The notes below the pieces were generated by a model. It had not been told where the DNA came from, searched no databases, and worked only from the letters and a program-made list of their open reading frames with translations. Positions 1 to 9,482 of a DNA stretch of 64,000 nt are shown piece after piece. How positions within the stretch are numbered: position 1 is the first letter of the stretch; every line of letters starts with the position of its first letter. Position numbers and translations under genes: made by a program. Source of the DNA: Iodobacter ciconiae (GTDB lineage Bacteria; Pseudomonadota; Gammaproteobacteria; Burkholderiales; Chitinibacteraceae); the NCBI RefSeq assembly GCF_003952345.1, contig NZ_CP034433.1, positions 1,116,001-1,180,000 on the forward strand, given 5' to 3'.

Positions 1-45
1 TTGAAACTCTCAGGCTGAACTAAGTTTCTAGGAGCGAGAATTGAT

Positions 46-78
46 AAAGGCTGCAACTTGATGGTTAGCAGCCTTTTT
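46..78 (+). terminator. Rho-independent terminator for a gene left of the window
   Basis: The perfect inverted repeat AAAGGCTGC / GCAGCCTTT is followed by a T run. It reads rightwards, so it most likely ends a plus-strand transcript that begins before the window. Confidence 0.7.
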
Positions 79-226
79 GATTTCAAGCTTTTGCATTGAC
101 ACCTCGGCCCAAGCGGTCATCAGCTGCATATTTCTCTCCAATGCATTGCCACAAGCTATGGTGTCCAAATTTAATTAAAAGCCCTTATTGCTTACTGCCC
201 GAGAATATATACAGCTACATTGACTT

Positions 227-985
227 TTACTGCTCACGTTCAGTCAGCGTTCGCCAAACCCCGCTACGCTTAAGTTTTTGCAGTCCAAGATTGAAACGTC
301 GAATTAGTTCAGTAGCGTTGGGATCTTGGCGATTTATCACCAAATAAATGGGTAAGCCAGTTTGTGGGTTTGGGCTTTCGCGAAATTGCTGATGTTGCTC
401 TTTTGGCCAGTTTTGTTTGATTAAAGACCAGCAGACACTCGGATCGCAGATAAATCCGTCAATGCGCCCAGCTGCGAGTTTTTTCAAATTAGTCAGATCG
501 TCCACCGCCATTTCAATTTCATTGTGAACAGCTGGCTCAGTTAGCTTGCGCCAGTAGTCGCCGTAATCATAGCCACGCGTAAGACCTAGGCGCCGATTTT
601 TGATTTTCTCAATCGGGAACCAGGGAGCTGTGTTATTGCTGCGAAAAAAAAGTACGGATTTGATCGTTATCAAGGCTTCAGAAAACAAAAAGTCTTTTCC
701 TCTATCCGCGGTATAGAGCAAGCCGATCGAACCTGCGACATATCCGATGCGCGCATCGTGAATGGCCCGCACCCAGGGAGAAAATTTATATCGAACTTTA
801 ACGTTTTCTTGCGCAAATGCCCGAGTAACGACTTCACTCAAAAATCCTTCCCTAGGCAACTGCTGACTGGTATACGGTGGCCATTCACCATTGCTCAGTG
901 TAATACTCAGCGAGTCCTGTGGTTCTGTGGCAAATGCACGGCAGAGCCAGAAAAAAACCAGTAATGTTAACCATTTTGGTGACAT
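227..985 (-). CDS. Solitary periplasmic solute-binding protein (PBP2, amino-acid-type)
   Basis: The 252-residue product has a signal peptide (hydrophobic stretch LTLLVFFWLCRAFA, cleavage near residue 20) and then a bacterial extracellular solute-binding family 3 fold: an early GEWPPYTS segment, a central GYVAGSIGLLYTADR stretch, and a hinge region near residues 125-175. Such proteins bind amino acids or small organic ligands in the periplasm and hand them to an ABC permease or a sensor. No permease or ATPase lies next to it here, so its partner is elsewhere or it acts alone. The start was chosen because the signal peptide begins at that methionine; no strong ribosome binding site is visible. 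The ligand cannot be told from sequence. Confidence 0.75.
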   Translation of the reverse strand: MSPKWLTLLVFFWLCRAFATEPQDSLSITLSNGEWPPYTSQQLPREGFLSEVVTRAFAQENVKVRYKFSPWVRAIHDARIGYVAGSIGLLYTADRGKDFLFSEALITIKSVLFFRSNNTAPWFPIEKIKNRRLGLTRGYDYGDYWRKLTEPAVHNEIEMAVDDLTNLKKLAAGRIDGFICDPSVCWSLIKQNWPKEQHQQFRESPNPQTGLPIYLVINRQDPNATELIRRFNLGLQKLKRSGVWRTLTEREQ

Positions 986-1264
986 CTGTATTTTTTCAGG
1001 AGGAACGGGTTACTGATAAGCTTAGTGGGCTGGTAGCTCATTGTCTAGTAATGTAAGGAAAGCTTGGGGCTGAAAACTAAAATTAATTATATCTCTACGT
1101 CCGGAAAGGCAAGTAATTCGTATTTTTGGACTGGATTTTACTTGCATCAAATTTATGAAGGTGCTGCTTATTCTGAACACTGAAATATAAAAAATTAGCA
1201 GAAGGGGAGCTAATTCCAATCCTATCAATTTAGAGAAAAAGCATGATGTTTTAGATGTTTTTGC

Positions 1265-1324
1265 AGGAGCGGCTTTAGCCGCGAAAGCACTGTGAATCAA
1301 AACTTCGCGGCTAAAGCCGCTCCT
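1265..1324. repeat. REP-like palindromic element with perfect 21-bp arms
   Basis: Two 21-bp arms (core GGAGCGGCTTTAGCCGCGA at 1266-1284 and its exact reverse complement at 1305-1323) enclose an 18-bp spacer. The arms are GC-rich inside an AT-rich intergenic region. The motif resembles the GGAGCGGCTTTAGCCGCGA-type extragenic palindromes known from Pseudomonas and relatives, which are mobilised by RAYT transposases. No RAYT gene is visible nearby. Confidence 0.8.
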
Positions 1325-1437
1325 ATGATTACAGACGTTTTTGAATTTGTAGAGTAATGGGATGGACTCCTTTCCTCCTGATACGGCATCTGGAAGTGTC
1401 AACCAACAGTCGTGCAGCAAAAAGGGGCCTTCCATGA

Positions 1438-1620
1438 AGATTCCTGAGTTTAAAAATGGAACGGGTTTGGCGTCAGGATTACGCCAATCATTTGGAAGCA
1501 GACATTACAGAATACATCGTTGGCTTTTACAACTGCTTGTGCTTGCATTCGGCCAGAGGCAATTTACCGCCGATGATCTATGAACGAGAAATGGCAGAAA
1601 AAAACCGATCGTGGTCTCTG
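1438..1620 (+). pseudogene. IS3-family transposase (OrfB) C-terminal remnant
   Basis: The frame reads FLSLKMERVWRQDYANH, then TEYIVGFYNC and LHSARGNLPP before running into unrelated sequence. This is the end of the DDE transposase OrfB of IS3-group elements, whose last catalytic glutamate region is followed by a conserved FYN...LHS...G.L.P block. A stop codon lies just upstream at 1435, so only about 55 residues survive. No intact inverted terminal repeats were identified. It is a relic, probably connected with the truncation of the neighbouring glycosylase gene. Confidence 0.75.
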
Positions 1621-1768
1621 AAAATAGTTGACCACGACACGTTAGCGTGGTGTCGATGATCTTAGCGAGATATTCAGCGTGTGCGGTAATCGGGGTAGCG
1701 CCATGCGGGTAGTGCATCCTCAAAAGCGTTGAAATAAAGACTGTATTCAACGCCATCTTCGGTAATGA

Positions 1769-2317
1769 CTACTCCATGATTGCTTTGGACTTGCTGCGTT
1801 GAACCAATTGATTTTCGTAGTTTATGCCCACCGAATAGGCCGCTATTTTGCTCAGATGCGTGTAGGGCAGGGCGGTTGCATCGGCCCAGTTATTAAATAA
1901 CTGCTGGATTTTATTTAAATCACGTTTTGCACCCGGTTGATCGGGAATATCCAAGCCCGCCAACTGCAGCGCCAACACCACGTCTGGCGTTAATACAAAC
2001 GCATCTTTGCCGATGTGACGTAATAACCATTGCCCCGTTTGCCCGCCGAGGCGACTGCCGTAGCTTTTGAGAAAGGCCATCAAGTCGATTTGCCGTGACG
2101 CAGGGTATGTATTTAAAAAGCGTGAAAAACTGCCGTATTCATGGCTTAAGGATCGCACAAAGTTTACATTTTCCATCAGCGCTTTGATCTTCGGCCAATG
2201 CCGCACCACGCGTGCGTCATTGCAATACGCTTCCCACTGCTCAGCGGATAGCATCGCCAAGCGATCAACATCAAAGCCGAAAAAAGCGTCTTCAAACTGC
2301 GGCCATTTATGATTCAA
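1769..2317 (-). pseudogene. N-terminally truncated DNA-3-methyladenine glycosylase I-like protein
   Basis: The 182-residue product matches the long branch of the Tag/adenine-glycosylase family, which removes alkylated bases in base-excision repair: WPQFEDAFFGFD at the N end, ARVVRHWPKIKALMENV in the middle, GGQTGQWLLRHIGKDAFVLTPDVV near residues 90-115, and a typical end LSKIAAYSVGI. Family members carry about 60 more residues before the WP.FE..F.GFD block. Here only a TTG codon is available at 2317, and the upstream frame (SHPTASEL) does not resemble the family and reaches a stop at 2347-2345. The gene therefore appears to have lost its 5' end. An IS3 relic lies on its 3' side. It is probably non-functional, although a shortened protein might still be made. 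Confidence 0.6.
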
Positions 2318-2855
2318 CTCGGACGCGGTTGGATGAGAGCGAGGCTAGGCCCTGGGGGCGAGCATAGGTGCGTACAGCTGTCTAAAAACCTATGTGTTGT
2401 TGGGGTTTTTACGTACTGAGGCGGCAATATAACGTAAATTGTCGAGCTAAATAAGAAAATAGTAAGTTTGTTTGTATTTTGTTGATTTGGCGCTAGTTAG
2501 CAGACATTAGGGTTGAACCGCTTTAGCTGTTGTGGCAGTAGCTGCTTTTTAATTTGTATGTGCTATGGCTGAGCTGCTTAAGTTGAAAATAAAGAGGCAA
2601 GCACAGGTGGTGGGCGGCCCGCTGCTGGCTGGGCTGATCCACAAAGAAACAAGGTCCAGCGCTGGGGCCAAATCTAATTGGTAAGAGGAGGGAGTCTCAA
2701 TCGGCGTGAATAGTGGGGGATCAGGCAGCAGTAATGAAGCGGCTGATTCAGCAGCAGCTTAGAGCACCAAAATATGGAATTATTTTTTTGAAATAAATTT
2801 ACAATCTTTATTTTTGAATGTAAATTAAAGTCATTGACTGCTCTGGAGTTGAAAA
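2318..2855. promoter_or_regulatory. Intergenic region with candidate operator upstream of the PTS gene
   Basis: No gene is seen in these 538 bases. An 8-bp perfect inverted repeat, AATTTACA (2796-2803) and TGTAAATT (2819-2826), spaced by 15 bp, lies 30-60 bp before the PTS start codon. This is a plausible operator for the RpiR-type regulator encoded at 5155-5970, but the link is inferred only from position and symmetry. Confidence 0.35.
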
Positions 2856-4400
2856 ATGGCTAGTTTTTTTGAAAAAGCTCAGCAATTTGGTAAATCCTTC
2901 ATGCTACCTATCGCTGTGCTGCCTGCCGCCGGGTTGTTGCTTGGTATCGGAGGCTCTCTTTCCAACCCGAACACCTTGCTTGCCTACCCATTTTTAGATA
3001 TTGCATGGCTACAAGCTGTGTTCAGCCTAATGAGTGCAGCGGGGAGTATTGTTTTTGCAAACCTGGCATTACTTTTTGCAGTAGGGGTTGCAGTTGGTCT
3101 GGCTCGAAGTGATAAAGGCACTGCAGGGCTGGCTGCTACTCTGGCTTATTTGATTACGAATGCAACAATCAATGCCGTTTTAAAGTTAAATAATGAGATT
3201 GCCAGTACGAACCTGGCCGCTGTCGGGCAGGGGATGGTTCTTGGTATTCAGTCTTTGGAGACGGGCGTTTTTGGTGGTGCTTTGGTTGGGGCAATCGTCG
3301 CTTGGCTTCATAACCGGTATGGAAAGACAGAATTACCTGCTGTTCTTGGTTTTTTTGGAGGGTCACGCTTTGTACCGATTATTAGCTCGCTAGCATCTTT
3401 ATTTATCGGCGTTTTTCTATATTTTGTCTGGCCGCCTATTCAACATGCAATTGCTCAAATTGGCGGGCTGGTTGAAGCAACTGGCTATATTGGCACCTTT
3501 ATTTATGGCTTTACCCTTCGCATGCTTGGGCCAACCGGCTTGCATCATATTTTTTATATGCCATTTTGGACAACGGGTCTTGGCGGCGCAGAGATTATCA
3601 ATGGCCAGCTTATTGAGGGAACACAGAAGATATTTTTTGCGCAGTTAGCTGATCCAAATACTTCGCAATTCTTTGCGGGTACTTCCCGTTTTATGTCTGG
3701 GCGTTTTATTACCATGATGTTTGGTCTTTGTGGGGCGGCGCTGGCGATGTATCACTGTGCTAAGCCGGAGAACAAGGCCAAGGTTGCAGGTTTGCTATTG
3801 TCGGCTGCACTCACCAGTTTTCTGACCGGAATTACCGAGCCACTTGAATTCTCGTTCTTATTTGTTGCGCCTTTGCTTTATGTGCTGCATGCCTTTTTTG
3901 ATGGTTTGGCATTTATGCTGGCGCATATATTCAATATCACGATTGGACAGACTTTTTCGGGAGGGCTGATTGATTTTATTTTGTTTGGTATTTTGCAGGG
4001 AAATAATAAAACAAACTGGATGCTGGTGCCGGTGATTGGTGCGCTCTGGTTTGCTTTGTATTATTTCAGTTTCCGTTTTGCAATTACGCGTTTTAATTTG
4101 CGTACCCCGGGAAGGGAAGAAGAGCCTAAAGAGGCAGAAGCTTCTCGCGAATTAAATCATAGCCGGGCAGCTCAAGTTGTGCAGGCGCTTGGAGGGAAAG
4201 GCAATATTGAGATTGTGGATTGTTGTGCAACGCGCTTACGGATTAGTGTTATTGATAAAAAGCTGGTTAGTGAGGTGGCCTTAAAGGCGACAGGTGCTAA
4301 AGCCGTATTTTTTGTTGGTGATGGCATCCAGGCTATTTATGGCCCACAGGTGACAATTATTCGGACCGAAATCGAAGAACTTTTGAATGAAAGCGCGTGA
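2856..4400 (+). CDS. PTS system EIICB permease, glucose/N-acetylglucosamine family
   Basis: The 514-residue inner-membrane protein imports and phosphorylates a hexose or N-acetylhexosamine. The EIIC part (about residues 1-400) has the family opening [20 protein letters not shown], several membrane helices, and the sugar-site segment [15 protein letters not shown]. The EIIB part (about 430-514) contains DCCATRLR, with Cys457 the expected phospho-acceptor. There is no fused EIIA, so EIIA must come from elsewhere. The following gene is an N-acylglucosamine-6-phosphate 2-epimerase that overlaps or abuts this stop codon, which suggests that the substrate is N-acetylmannosamine rather than glucose; that is inference. 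The start has the expected N-terminus for PtsG/NagE proteins. Confidence 0.9.
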   Translation: MASFFEKAQQFGKSFMLPIAVLPAAGLLLGIGGSLSNPNTLLAYPFLDIAWLQAVFSLMSAAGSIVFANLALLFAVGVAVGLARSDKGTAGLAATLAYLITNATINAVLKLNNEIASTNLAAVGQGMVLGIQSLETGVFGGALVGAIVAWLHNRYGKTELPAVLGFFGGSRFVPIISSLASLFIGVFLYFVWPPIQHAIAQIGGLVEATGYIGTFIYGFTLRMLGPTGLHHIFYMPFWTTGLGGAEIINGQLIEGTQKIFFAQLADPNTSQFFAGTSRFMSGRFITMMFGLCGAALAMYHCAKPENKAKVAGLLLSAALTSFLTGITEPLEFSFLFVAPLLYVLHAFFDGLAFMLAHIFNITIGQTFSGGLIDFILFGILQGNNKTNWMLVPVIGALWFALYYFSFRFAITRFNLRTPGREEEPKEAEASRELNHSRAAQVVQALGGKGNIEIVDCCATRLRISVIDKKLVSEVALKATGAKAVFFVGDGIQAIYGPQVTIIRTEIEELLNESA

Positions 4401-4404
4401 TGAT

Positions 4405-5090
4405 ATGAATATGATTAAGAAAATTTGTGGTGGTCTGGTAGTCTCATGCCAGGCCCTGGACGGAGAGCCATTGCACTCCAGTTTTATCATGTCCCGGATG
4501 GCTGTTGCAGCGCAAGAAGGGGGGCTGTGGGGATTCGGGCAAATTCTGCGGCTGATATTGCAGCAATTAAAATGGTGGTTTCTTTGCCAGTGATTGGTAT
4601 TTTGAAACGAGATTATCCGGATTCTAAGGTGTTTATCACGGCGACAATGCTTGAAGTACATGAAATTATGCAAAGTCAGCCAGACATGATTGCATTAGAT
4701 GCCACAGATCGCCCGCGGCCTAACGGTGAAAGTTTGTCGGCGTTGGTTGCCGCCGTTCGCGAGCAATATCCGCAGGTATTACTCATGGCAGATGTTGCGA
4801 CGGTTGATGAGGCAAAAAATGCAGAGCGGCTTAAGTTTGATTGTGTTTCAAGTACATTGTTTGGGTACACGGCTGCGACGGCGGGGCATTTGCTCCCAGA
4901 TGATGATTTTGCACAGTTGCGAGCGATGCGGGCGGTGATTCGGTGCCCGCTGATTGCAGAGGGGAATGTTGATACACCAGAGCGGGCTGCTCAGGCGCTT
5001 AAGGCCGGTGCAGATGCAGTTGTTGTCGGGGGGGCGATTACCCGGCCTCAGTTGATTACCCGGCGGTTTGCTTCAGCTTTATCAATGTAA
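4405..5090 (+). pseudogene. nanE: N-acylglucosamine-6-phosphate 2-epimerase, frameshifted in a G run
   Basis: NanE converts N-acetylmannosamine-6-phosphate to N-acetylglucosamine-6-phosphate in amino-sugar and sialic-acid catabolism; it is a TIM barrel. The first 40 residues ([20 protein letters not shown], then MAVAAQEGG) lie in one frame from ATG 4405. The rest ([16 protein letters not shown] onward, with VFITATMLEV and AIDATDRPRP-type motifs) lies in another frame to 5090. The switch is at the six-G run 4519-4524; seven Gs would restore one continuous epimerase of ordinary length. A downstream seven-G run (5018-5024) in the same gene is intact. The gene follows the PTS permease directly, so both are probably co-transcribed. 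Either a one-base base-calling error or a real inactivating or slippage mutation is possible. Confidence 0.85.
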
Positions 5091-5101
5091 TTTTTATCAT
5101 T

Positions 5102-5137
5102 GGTCCCGCCTCAGACCTATAGCGGGGCCTTTTTTTA
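5102..5137 (+). terminator. Rho-independent terminator of the PTS-nanE operon
   Basis: GGTCCCGC pairs with GCGGGGCC (one G-T wobble) and is followed by eight Ts, just after the nanE stop. Confidence 0.85.
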
Positions 5138-5154
5138 CTTACTTGTCACCCTGT

Positions 5155-5970
5155 TTAATACGTTTTTTTATGGTAGATCTTGAGCGTTTTTTGATAGGCA
5201 AGCCGGCAATGCTCTTGTTGAAACAGGCGGCTGGTTAGCTCATCCATTAAATATAAAATACCAAGCTGGCTATTCACAAAATTGTCAGGTACTTGCGCTC
5301 TTTCCCGGCTTGGCGTTGGCAGGAGTAAATCGGACGTTCGCGCTAATGTAGTATGAAAATGATTTGAGATGCTCAGTATCCACGCGCCTTGCTTGCGAGC
5401 ATGGCTTGCCGCTTCGTTTAACTCAATGGATTCTCCTGAGTTTGATAGGCAAACCAATACATCATCGGCTTGTATTAAAGCCGCCAGCATTAGCATCTGG
5501 TGTGGGTCGATAATTGCATCTGCAGTCAGGCCTAATCGCGATAAGCGTGATTTAAATTCCAGTGCCGACAGCCCGGAGCTACCCAGACCAAATAATAAAA
5601 TTCGCCGGGCGGCCACTAGTTTAGCTGTGGCCATTTGTAAGGCGCCCTCATCTTTTTGCGATTCACAAGCGTTAATCATGCCGCGCCAAAGCTGATGAGT
5701 GCTGTCGTGAGTGCGCGCTGGATTTCCGGTTAATGCGATTCCGATTTGCAATTTGAAATCTGCAAAACTAGGGCAACCCATTTTGCGGCAGAATCGTGTG
5801 ATCGTGGGGGTTGATACCTGTGTAAGCTGAGCTAAGGCATTAATCGACAAGCCCGGGATTTTTTCCGGCGCAGACAAAATAACGTTCGCAAGCCTTGTTT
5901 CTGACTCTGTCATCAAGGGATATTGCGTTTGCAAAAAATCTAGCATATTGAGGTCAATTAAGTCAGGCAA
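5155..5970 (-). CDS. RpiR/MurR-family transcriptional regulator (HTH plus SIS)
   Basis: The 271-residue protein has the RpiR HTH domain at about residues 5-80 (SINALAQLTQVSTPTITRFC) and a SIS phosphosugar-binding domain at about 100-235 (ILLFGLGSSGLSALEFKSRL, DDVLVCLSNSGES). Such proteins bind phosphosugars or phospho-amino sugars and repress or activate catabolic genes. It is convergent with the PTS-nanE operon and shares its terminator region, so it is the likely regulator of that operon, sensing GlcNAc-6-P or ManNAc-6-P by inference. The start agrees with the family N-terminus. Confidence 0.9.
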   Translation of the reverse strand: MPDLIDLNMLDFLQTQYPLMTESETRLANVILSAPEKIPGLSINALAQLTQVSTPTITRFCRKMGCPSFADFKLQIGIALTGNPARTHDSTHQLWRGMINACESQKDEGALQMATAKLVAARRILLFGLGSSGLSALEFKSRLSRLGLTADAIIDPHQMLMLAALIQADDVLVCLSNSGESIELNEAASHARKQGAWILSISNHFHTTLARTSDLLLPTPSRERAQVPDNFVNSQLGILYLMDELTSRLFQQEHCRLAYQKTLKIYHKKTY

Positions 5971-6243
5971 TGTTAAGGCCTACAAAAGGGATTCGAAATA
6001 TTTGCAGATTATATCTTAACGTTACGATCTAAGGTTTTTGTTGACCCAGATTCTGCAGGTAGGGCGTAGCAATGGCCCAGGTAAACGGTGCTGGCTGGAT
6101 ATCTATTTTAGTGGGCTAGCCTGGCTATGGATGTCTGACCTTGGGTATAAAATTGATTACTTTGGCATAAAAACACTTATAGATTGTGGTTTTTCAATCA
6201 AAACGGTTATAGCAGGCGGGTTCGGGGCTGGCGGATTTTTACT

Positions 6244-8082
6244 TTATGCTGCGATTTTCTCGCATGCTGCCCGCGCTTTTTGTGCAAAAACAGAGTCGCG
6301 ATCTGCTGTCAGGTAAAGTTGATTCATTGCCCGGGTCATGCCGACATAGAGAACGCGGGCTTGTTCGGATTCTTCGCTTTTCTGGTGTGGCAGGCTGCCC
6401 AAACCGGCAATAGCAACAACCGGGAATTCGAGACCTTTACTGGCGTGTAAAGTCAGCACAGAAACACCGTGTGCTGTTTCAAGTGTGCCGCTCTGGACAG
6501 GAATCTGGTGTTTTTTGAAACAATCTCGAATGCTATCAAGCTGATGGTTAAAGTAGGCCAGTACGGCCATGTCATGCCACGCTATTCCTTGCTCCTGGCA
6601 TTGCTGAAACTTGAGCATAATGGCTTCAATTTCTGCGTTGAAGTTTGGTAATCGAATAAATTCAGGGGCGATGTCACGCCGTCCTGCAGTTTGGGGCAGA
6701 ACTAATGGTACGCCGTCGTCTTCTGCGTCTTGAGCCGAGAGTAAATCACGGGCAAATTCATACGCTACGCCGAGTACTTCAGCGCTATTGCGATAATTTA
6801 GCTTCAGAATTGTGGTGCGTCCGCGTGCCTGAATCCCAACGCTGGAAAAGGTAAATTGGCGTTTGCTTGATTTCTGGTAAATATCCTGTGCACTGTCGTA
6901 TAGCATCAATAGTGCGTTGCTGGCCGGATCGACCATTTGCACCACCAGACGCAACCATTCCGGTTTGAAATCATGGCCTTCATCAATCAATAAGGCAGCG
7001 TATTGCCCTGCGGGCACTTCTTTTCGGTTAACACCGTTAATGACACTCTGGATGGTTTCTTCCCAATATTCACTGCTATTGGTTTTGGCTTTGGATTTTG
7101 GCAGTAAATAGGTTCTTGTCATTTCACTGCACCAGCTATGGAATGTCTTGACGACAACCTTCTCGGCCAGGTTTTTTTCTTCTATCCAGCTTTTAAGTTT
7201 TTGGGAGAGGCCTTTGTTAAAGCAGAGAATCAGCACAGGTTTGTTTGAGCTTTTGGCCAGGTATTGAGCACGGTAGCCCAGGATCATTGTTTTGCCTGAA
7301 CCTGCTACACCATGAATAACGCGATGCCCTTCGCCCAGGCTGCGTGCTAATTGCTCCTGCTGAACATCCATGACACGGATTAAATCAGGGATTATCATGG
7401 TTTGTGCTGCGGGCTCAGCTGATGGTGCGTCAAACAAGCTTTCCTGACGGCACTCAATGCGTACATCAGGAAATAAATGCCAGCGAATTCGATCAATTTG
7501 TGGCAGGGTGAGGCAGCAGGGAAAGGGTTGTAAAAACATGTCCCAAAGTCGTTTTTGGAATGCTTCGGCATCTGCAGATTCGGTCATTTCATCCTGGCAA
7601 ATGACCAGATGTTCGGGCAGCACGTCGGCCAGCCTGGCGTCGTTAAAATCTTTGCGTGTGATATTGGCAAGAATCAGGCCGTGGCCGTAGGGCATCATTA
7701 ATTTGCCAGCATAATGGCTGGCTGCCGGGCTGATCAGCAGCGGGTCTTTTTTGAGCATATCAATGGTGACATTGATAAAGTCCCGCGCCTTAAGCAATGG
7801 GTTAACATCTTTTTTATATTGGCCGTTGAAATTGCATTCAACAATCTGTGGATCAATTCGTAACAGGCTGGATAGTTTCCAGTCTTTTACTTCAAGTGCC
7901 AAAATCCCTCGCAGTGGATTGAGAATCAGAAAATCGGGCCGCCGCCGTTTTACACCAACGGTAACGTCGTACCAGCAGAGGTAGGCGTCTTCAAGTAAAG
8001 CCTCTAGGCGGCGGGCAAAGCGCTTTTCGCCCGAAGTCATTCGGGACAGGCAGGTGTTTAAATTGGGGATGAGCGTTGCCAT
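6244..8082 (-). CDS. NERD-domain superfamily I DNA helicase (UvrD/Rep-like)
   Basis: The protein is 612 residues from the chosen ATG at 8082, which has AGGAAA about 8 bases upstream; a longer frame of 14 extra codons has no such site. The N-terminal NERD nuclease-related domain (about residues 15-130) shows [24 protein letters not shown], the D...E.K pattern of restriction-like nucleases. An SF1A helicase follows: Walker A GVAGSGKT (Lys264), Walker [11 protein letters not shown], motif IV/V LNYRNS and [14 protein letters not shown], and motif [15 protein letters not shown]. It is a single gene with no obvious operon partner. Proteins of this layout are found in DNA repair and in some phage-defence loci; which applies here is unknown. 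Confidence 0.9.
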   Translation of the reverse strand: MATLIPNLNTCLSRMTSGEKRFARRLEALLEDAYLCWYDVTVGVKRRRPDFLILNPLRGILALEVKDWKLSSLLRIDPQIVECNFNGQYKKDVNPLLKARDFINVTIDMLKKDPLLISPAASHYAGKLMMPYGHGLILANITRKDFNDARLADVLPEHLVICQDEMTESADAEAFQKRLWDMFLQPFPCCLTLPQIDRIRWHLFPDVRIECRQESLFDAPSAEPAAQTMIIPDLIRVMDVQQEQLARSLGEGHRVIHGVAGSGKTMILGYRAQYLAKSSNKPVLILCFNKGLSQKLKSWIEEKNLAEKVVVKTFHSWCSEMTRTYLLPKSKAKTNSSEYWEETIQSVINGVNRKEVPAGQYAALLIDEGHDFKPEWLRLVVQMVDPASNALLMLYDSAQDIYQKSSKRQFTFSSVGIQARGRTTILKLNYRNSAEVLGVAYEFARDLLSAQDAEDDGVPLVLPQTAGRRDIAPEFIRLPNFNAEIEAIMLKFQQCQEQGIAWHDMAVLAYFNHQLDSIRDCFKKHQIPVQSGTLETAHGVSVLTLHASKGLEFPVVAIAGLGSLPHQKSEESEQARVLYVGMTRAMNQLYLTADRDSVFAQKARAACEKIAA

Positions 8083-8585
8083 ACAATATTTCCTGATTAC
8101 TACTGACACATAAGTATTTTGCAATAATAAGCGTAGTAGTAAGAAATGTCATAAATAGTTTACGTTTTTAATCAGTAAATGCCTTTTTATTGCATGAATA
8201 CCCTGTTTGTCATCGCTTTTTATCTGTGAATATTTGCCAGTGTTTATAACGCTGATTAGATCGCGAATTCCTGTTTTGCCCAATTTCGTAAATAATACCG
8301 TTCTGGTTTTAGGTGCTTTTGGACGGTATTTAAAAACTAGCCATGCTATTCATTTTGTAATGCACTTTTTATTATGATTTATTTTTTTATTTCAAAATAA
8401 AATATTCTTATTGAAAGTGATTTTGAAAAATAATAAGAAAAATGCCATTTGCAAAATATTTTTTTAGCATGTTGGGTTTCAAAAATTTATTTTGCGAAAA
8501 CAAAATGGACGGGGGAGGTTTTATTTTTGGAAGGTGGCTGGTTTTGAAAAAAACGGTTTAATCCTTTGTTTTTACAATAGAAAAT
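8083..8585. other. AT-rich gene-free region before the type III island
   Basis: Five hundred bases of low G+C sequence with long A and T tracts contain no convincing gene on either strand. It probably carries the promoter of the helicase gene on the left and of the invF operon on the right. AT-rich flanks of this kind are typical targets of H-NS-like silencers at acquired islands. Confidence 0.5.
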
Positions 8586-8610
8586 ACCACCTCTGCAGGT
8601 GGTTTTTTTT
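8586..8610 (+). terminator. Strong terminator hairpin about 100 bases before invF
   Basis: ACCACCT-CTGC-AGGTGGT is followed by eight Ts. No plus-strand gene precedes it, so it either ends a short untranslated RNA or works as an attenuator in the invF leader. Confidence 0.8.
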
Positions 8611-8711
8611 ACGCCGAATATTTCAAACCGGCATCAGATTTACATCAGGATTTAATGAAAGGTGCAGGGGATACTTTGCCAATCTGATCAGAGGCCTGCG
8701 TAAGCGCAGTG

Positions 8712-9482
8712 ATGGTGATGAGCGAAAACGAAGTATTGAGTGATGTCTTCCTGCTGGAGGCAAAGCTGGTCTGCCAGGTTCAGGCACAAGCACTCTGGTG
8801 GCTGGAATGTGGTGAGGCCGACTGCTCCTTAAAGTTGTCCTGGGACGGGCAGAGTGTATCTGCTGTTTTGCCTGCAGGCTGGCGCGGAGCACTGGCTCTG
8901 GATCGCTTACGCCTGGAGGTTGTCAGGGGTACTGCCCGCTGCCAGGAAGTGCGCTTACTGGTACTGGCCAAATTACAGGCTTTTATTGATGAGTCTCAAA
9001 ATGCGGCACCTGCTGCCCGTGATGTGTTGCGCTGGGCATCTGCATCGCTGGATGTTTCGCCCTTTGGCGGGCGGCGTGCCGCTGAGGGATGGTTACTCAG
9101 GCAATCTTTGTCTGGGCAAGAAGATGCTTTGCAGCTGGTTTCTCTGTTACGGCGCACCGAATGTTACTGGCTTGTTCGTTTTTTACTGGCTGAATCTTCT
9201 GCAGGCGGAAAGGTGCACGAGCTGGGTGAGCGTTATGGTGTGTCTTATTCTCATTTTCGCCGCCTGTGCCACAGTGCACTGGGGCATGCCGTCAAAACAG
9301 AATTGCGGGACTGGCGTATGGCGCGCTCATTGCTGGAAGTGGCTCAAAGCCAGCAAAGCCTGACTGCAATCGCTTTAAAGCATGGCTATGCATCATCTTC
9401 GCATTTTTCCAATGAAATCAGGGAGCTGCTTGGTGTTTCTCCTCGCGGGCTATCCAATATGATGAATGATGCCATCAAATGA
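8712..9482 (+). CDS. invF: InvF-type AraC-family transcription activator
   Basis: The product has about 256 residues. The C-terminal AraC/XylS domain (residues about 165-250) carries two helix-turn-helix units: LGERYGVSYSHFRRLCHSAL and LTAIALKHGYASSSHFSNEI. In SPI-1 systems InvF works with the chaperone SicA to switch on translocon and effector genes. Identification rests on this domain and on its place directly before invG. Several starts are possible (GTG 8709, ATG 8712, ATG 8718) and none has a strong ribosome binding site. The stop overlaps the invG start as ATGA, suggesting translational coupling. Confidence 0.85.
   Translation: MVMSENEVLSDVFLLEAKLVCQVQAQALWWLECGEADCSLKLSWDGQSVSAVLPAGWRGALALDRLRLEVVRGTARCQEVRLLVLAKLQAFIDESQNAAPAARDVLRWASASLDVSPFGGRRAAEGWLLRQSLSGQEDALQLVSLLRRTECYWLVRFLLAESSAGGKVHELGERYGVSYSHFRRLCHSALGHAVKTELRDWRMARSLLEVAQSQQSLTAIALKHGYASSSHFSNEIRELLGVSPRGLSNMMNDAIK

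Noticed and set aside
1022..1435. Open frame of 137 codons on the minus strand
   Set aside because: It runs through the palindromic repeat and the IS relic, has no ribosome binding site, and its composition is not protein-like.
1652..1768. Minus-strand protein-like text (GVVITEDGVEYSLYFNAFED) after the glycosylase stop
   Set aside because: It looks like a protein tail but has no start codon and runs into the glycosylase in another frame; too little to call a gene.
6038..6450. Two short plus-strand frames overlapping the end of the helicase gene
   Set aside because: They are antisense to a clear helicase C-terminus, with no ribosome binding site or recognisable motif.
8506..8562. 18-codon frame in the invF leader (ATGGACGGGGGAGG...)
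   Set aside because: No second copy and no ribosome binding site; could be chance in AT-rich DNA, although it lies before the orphan terminator.
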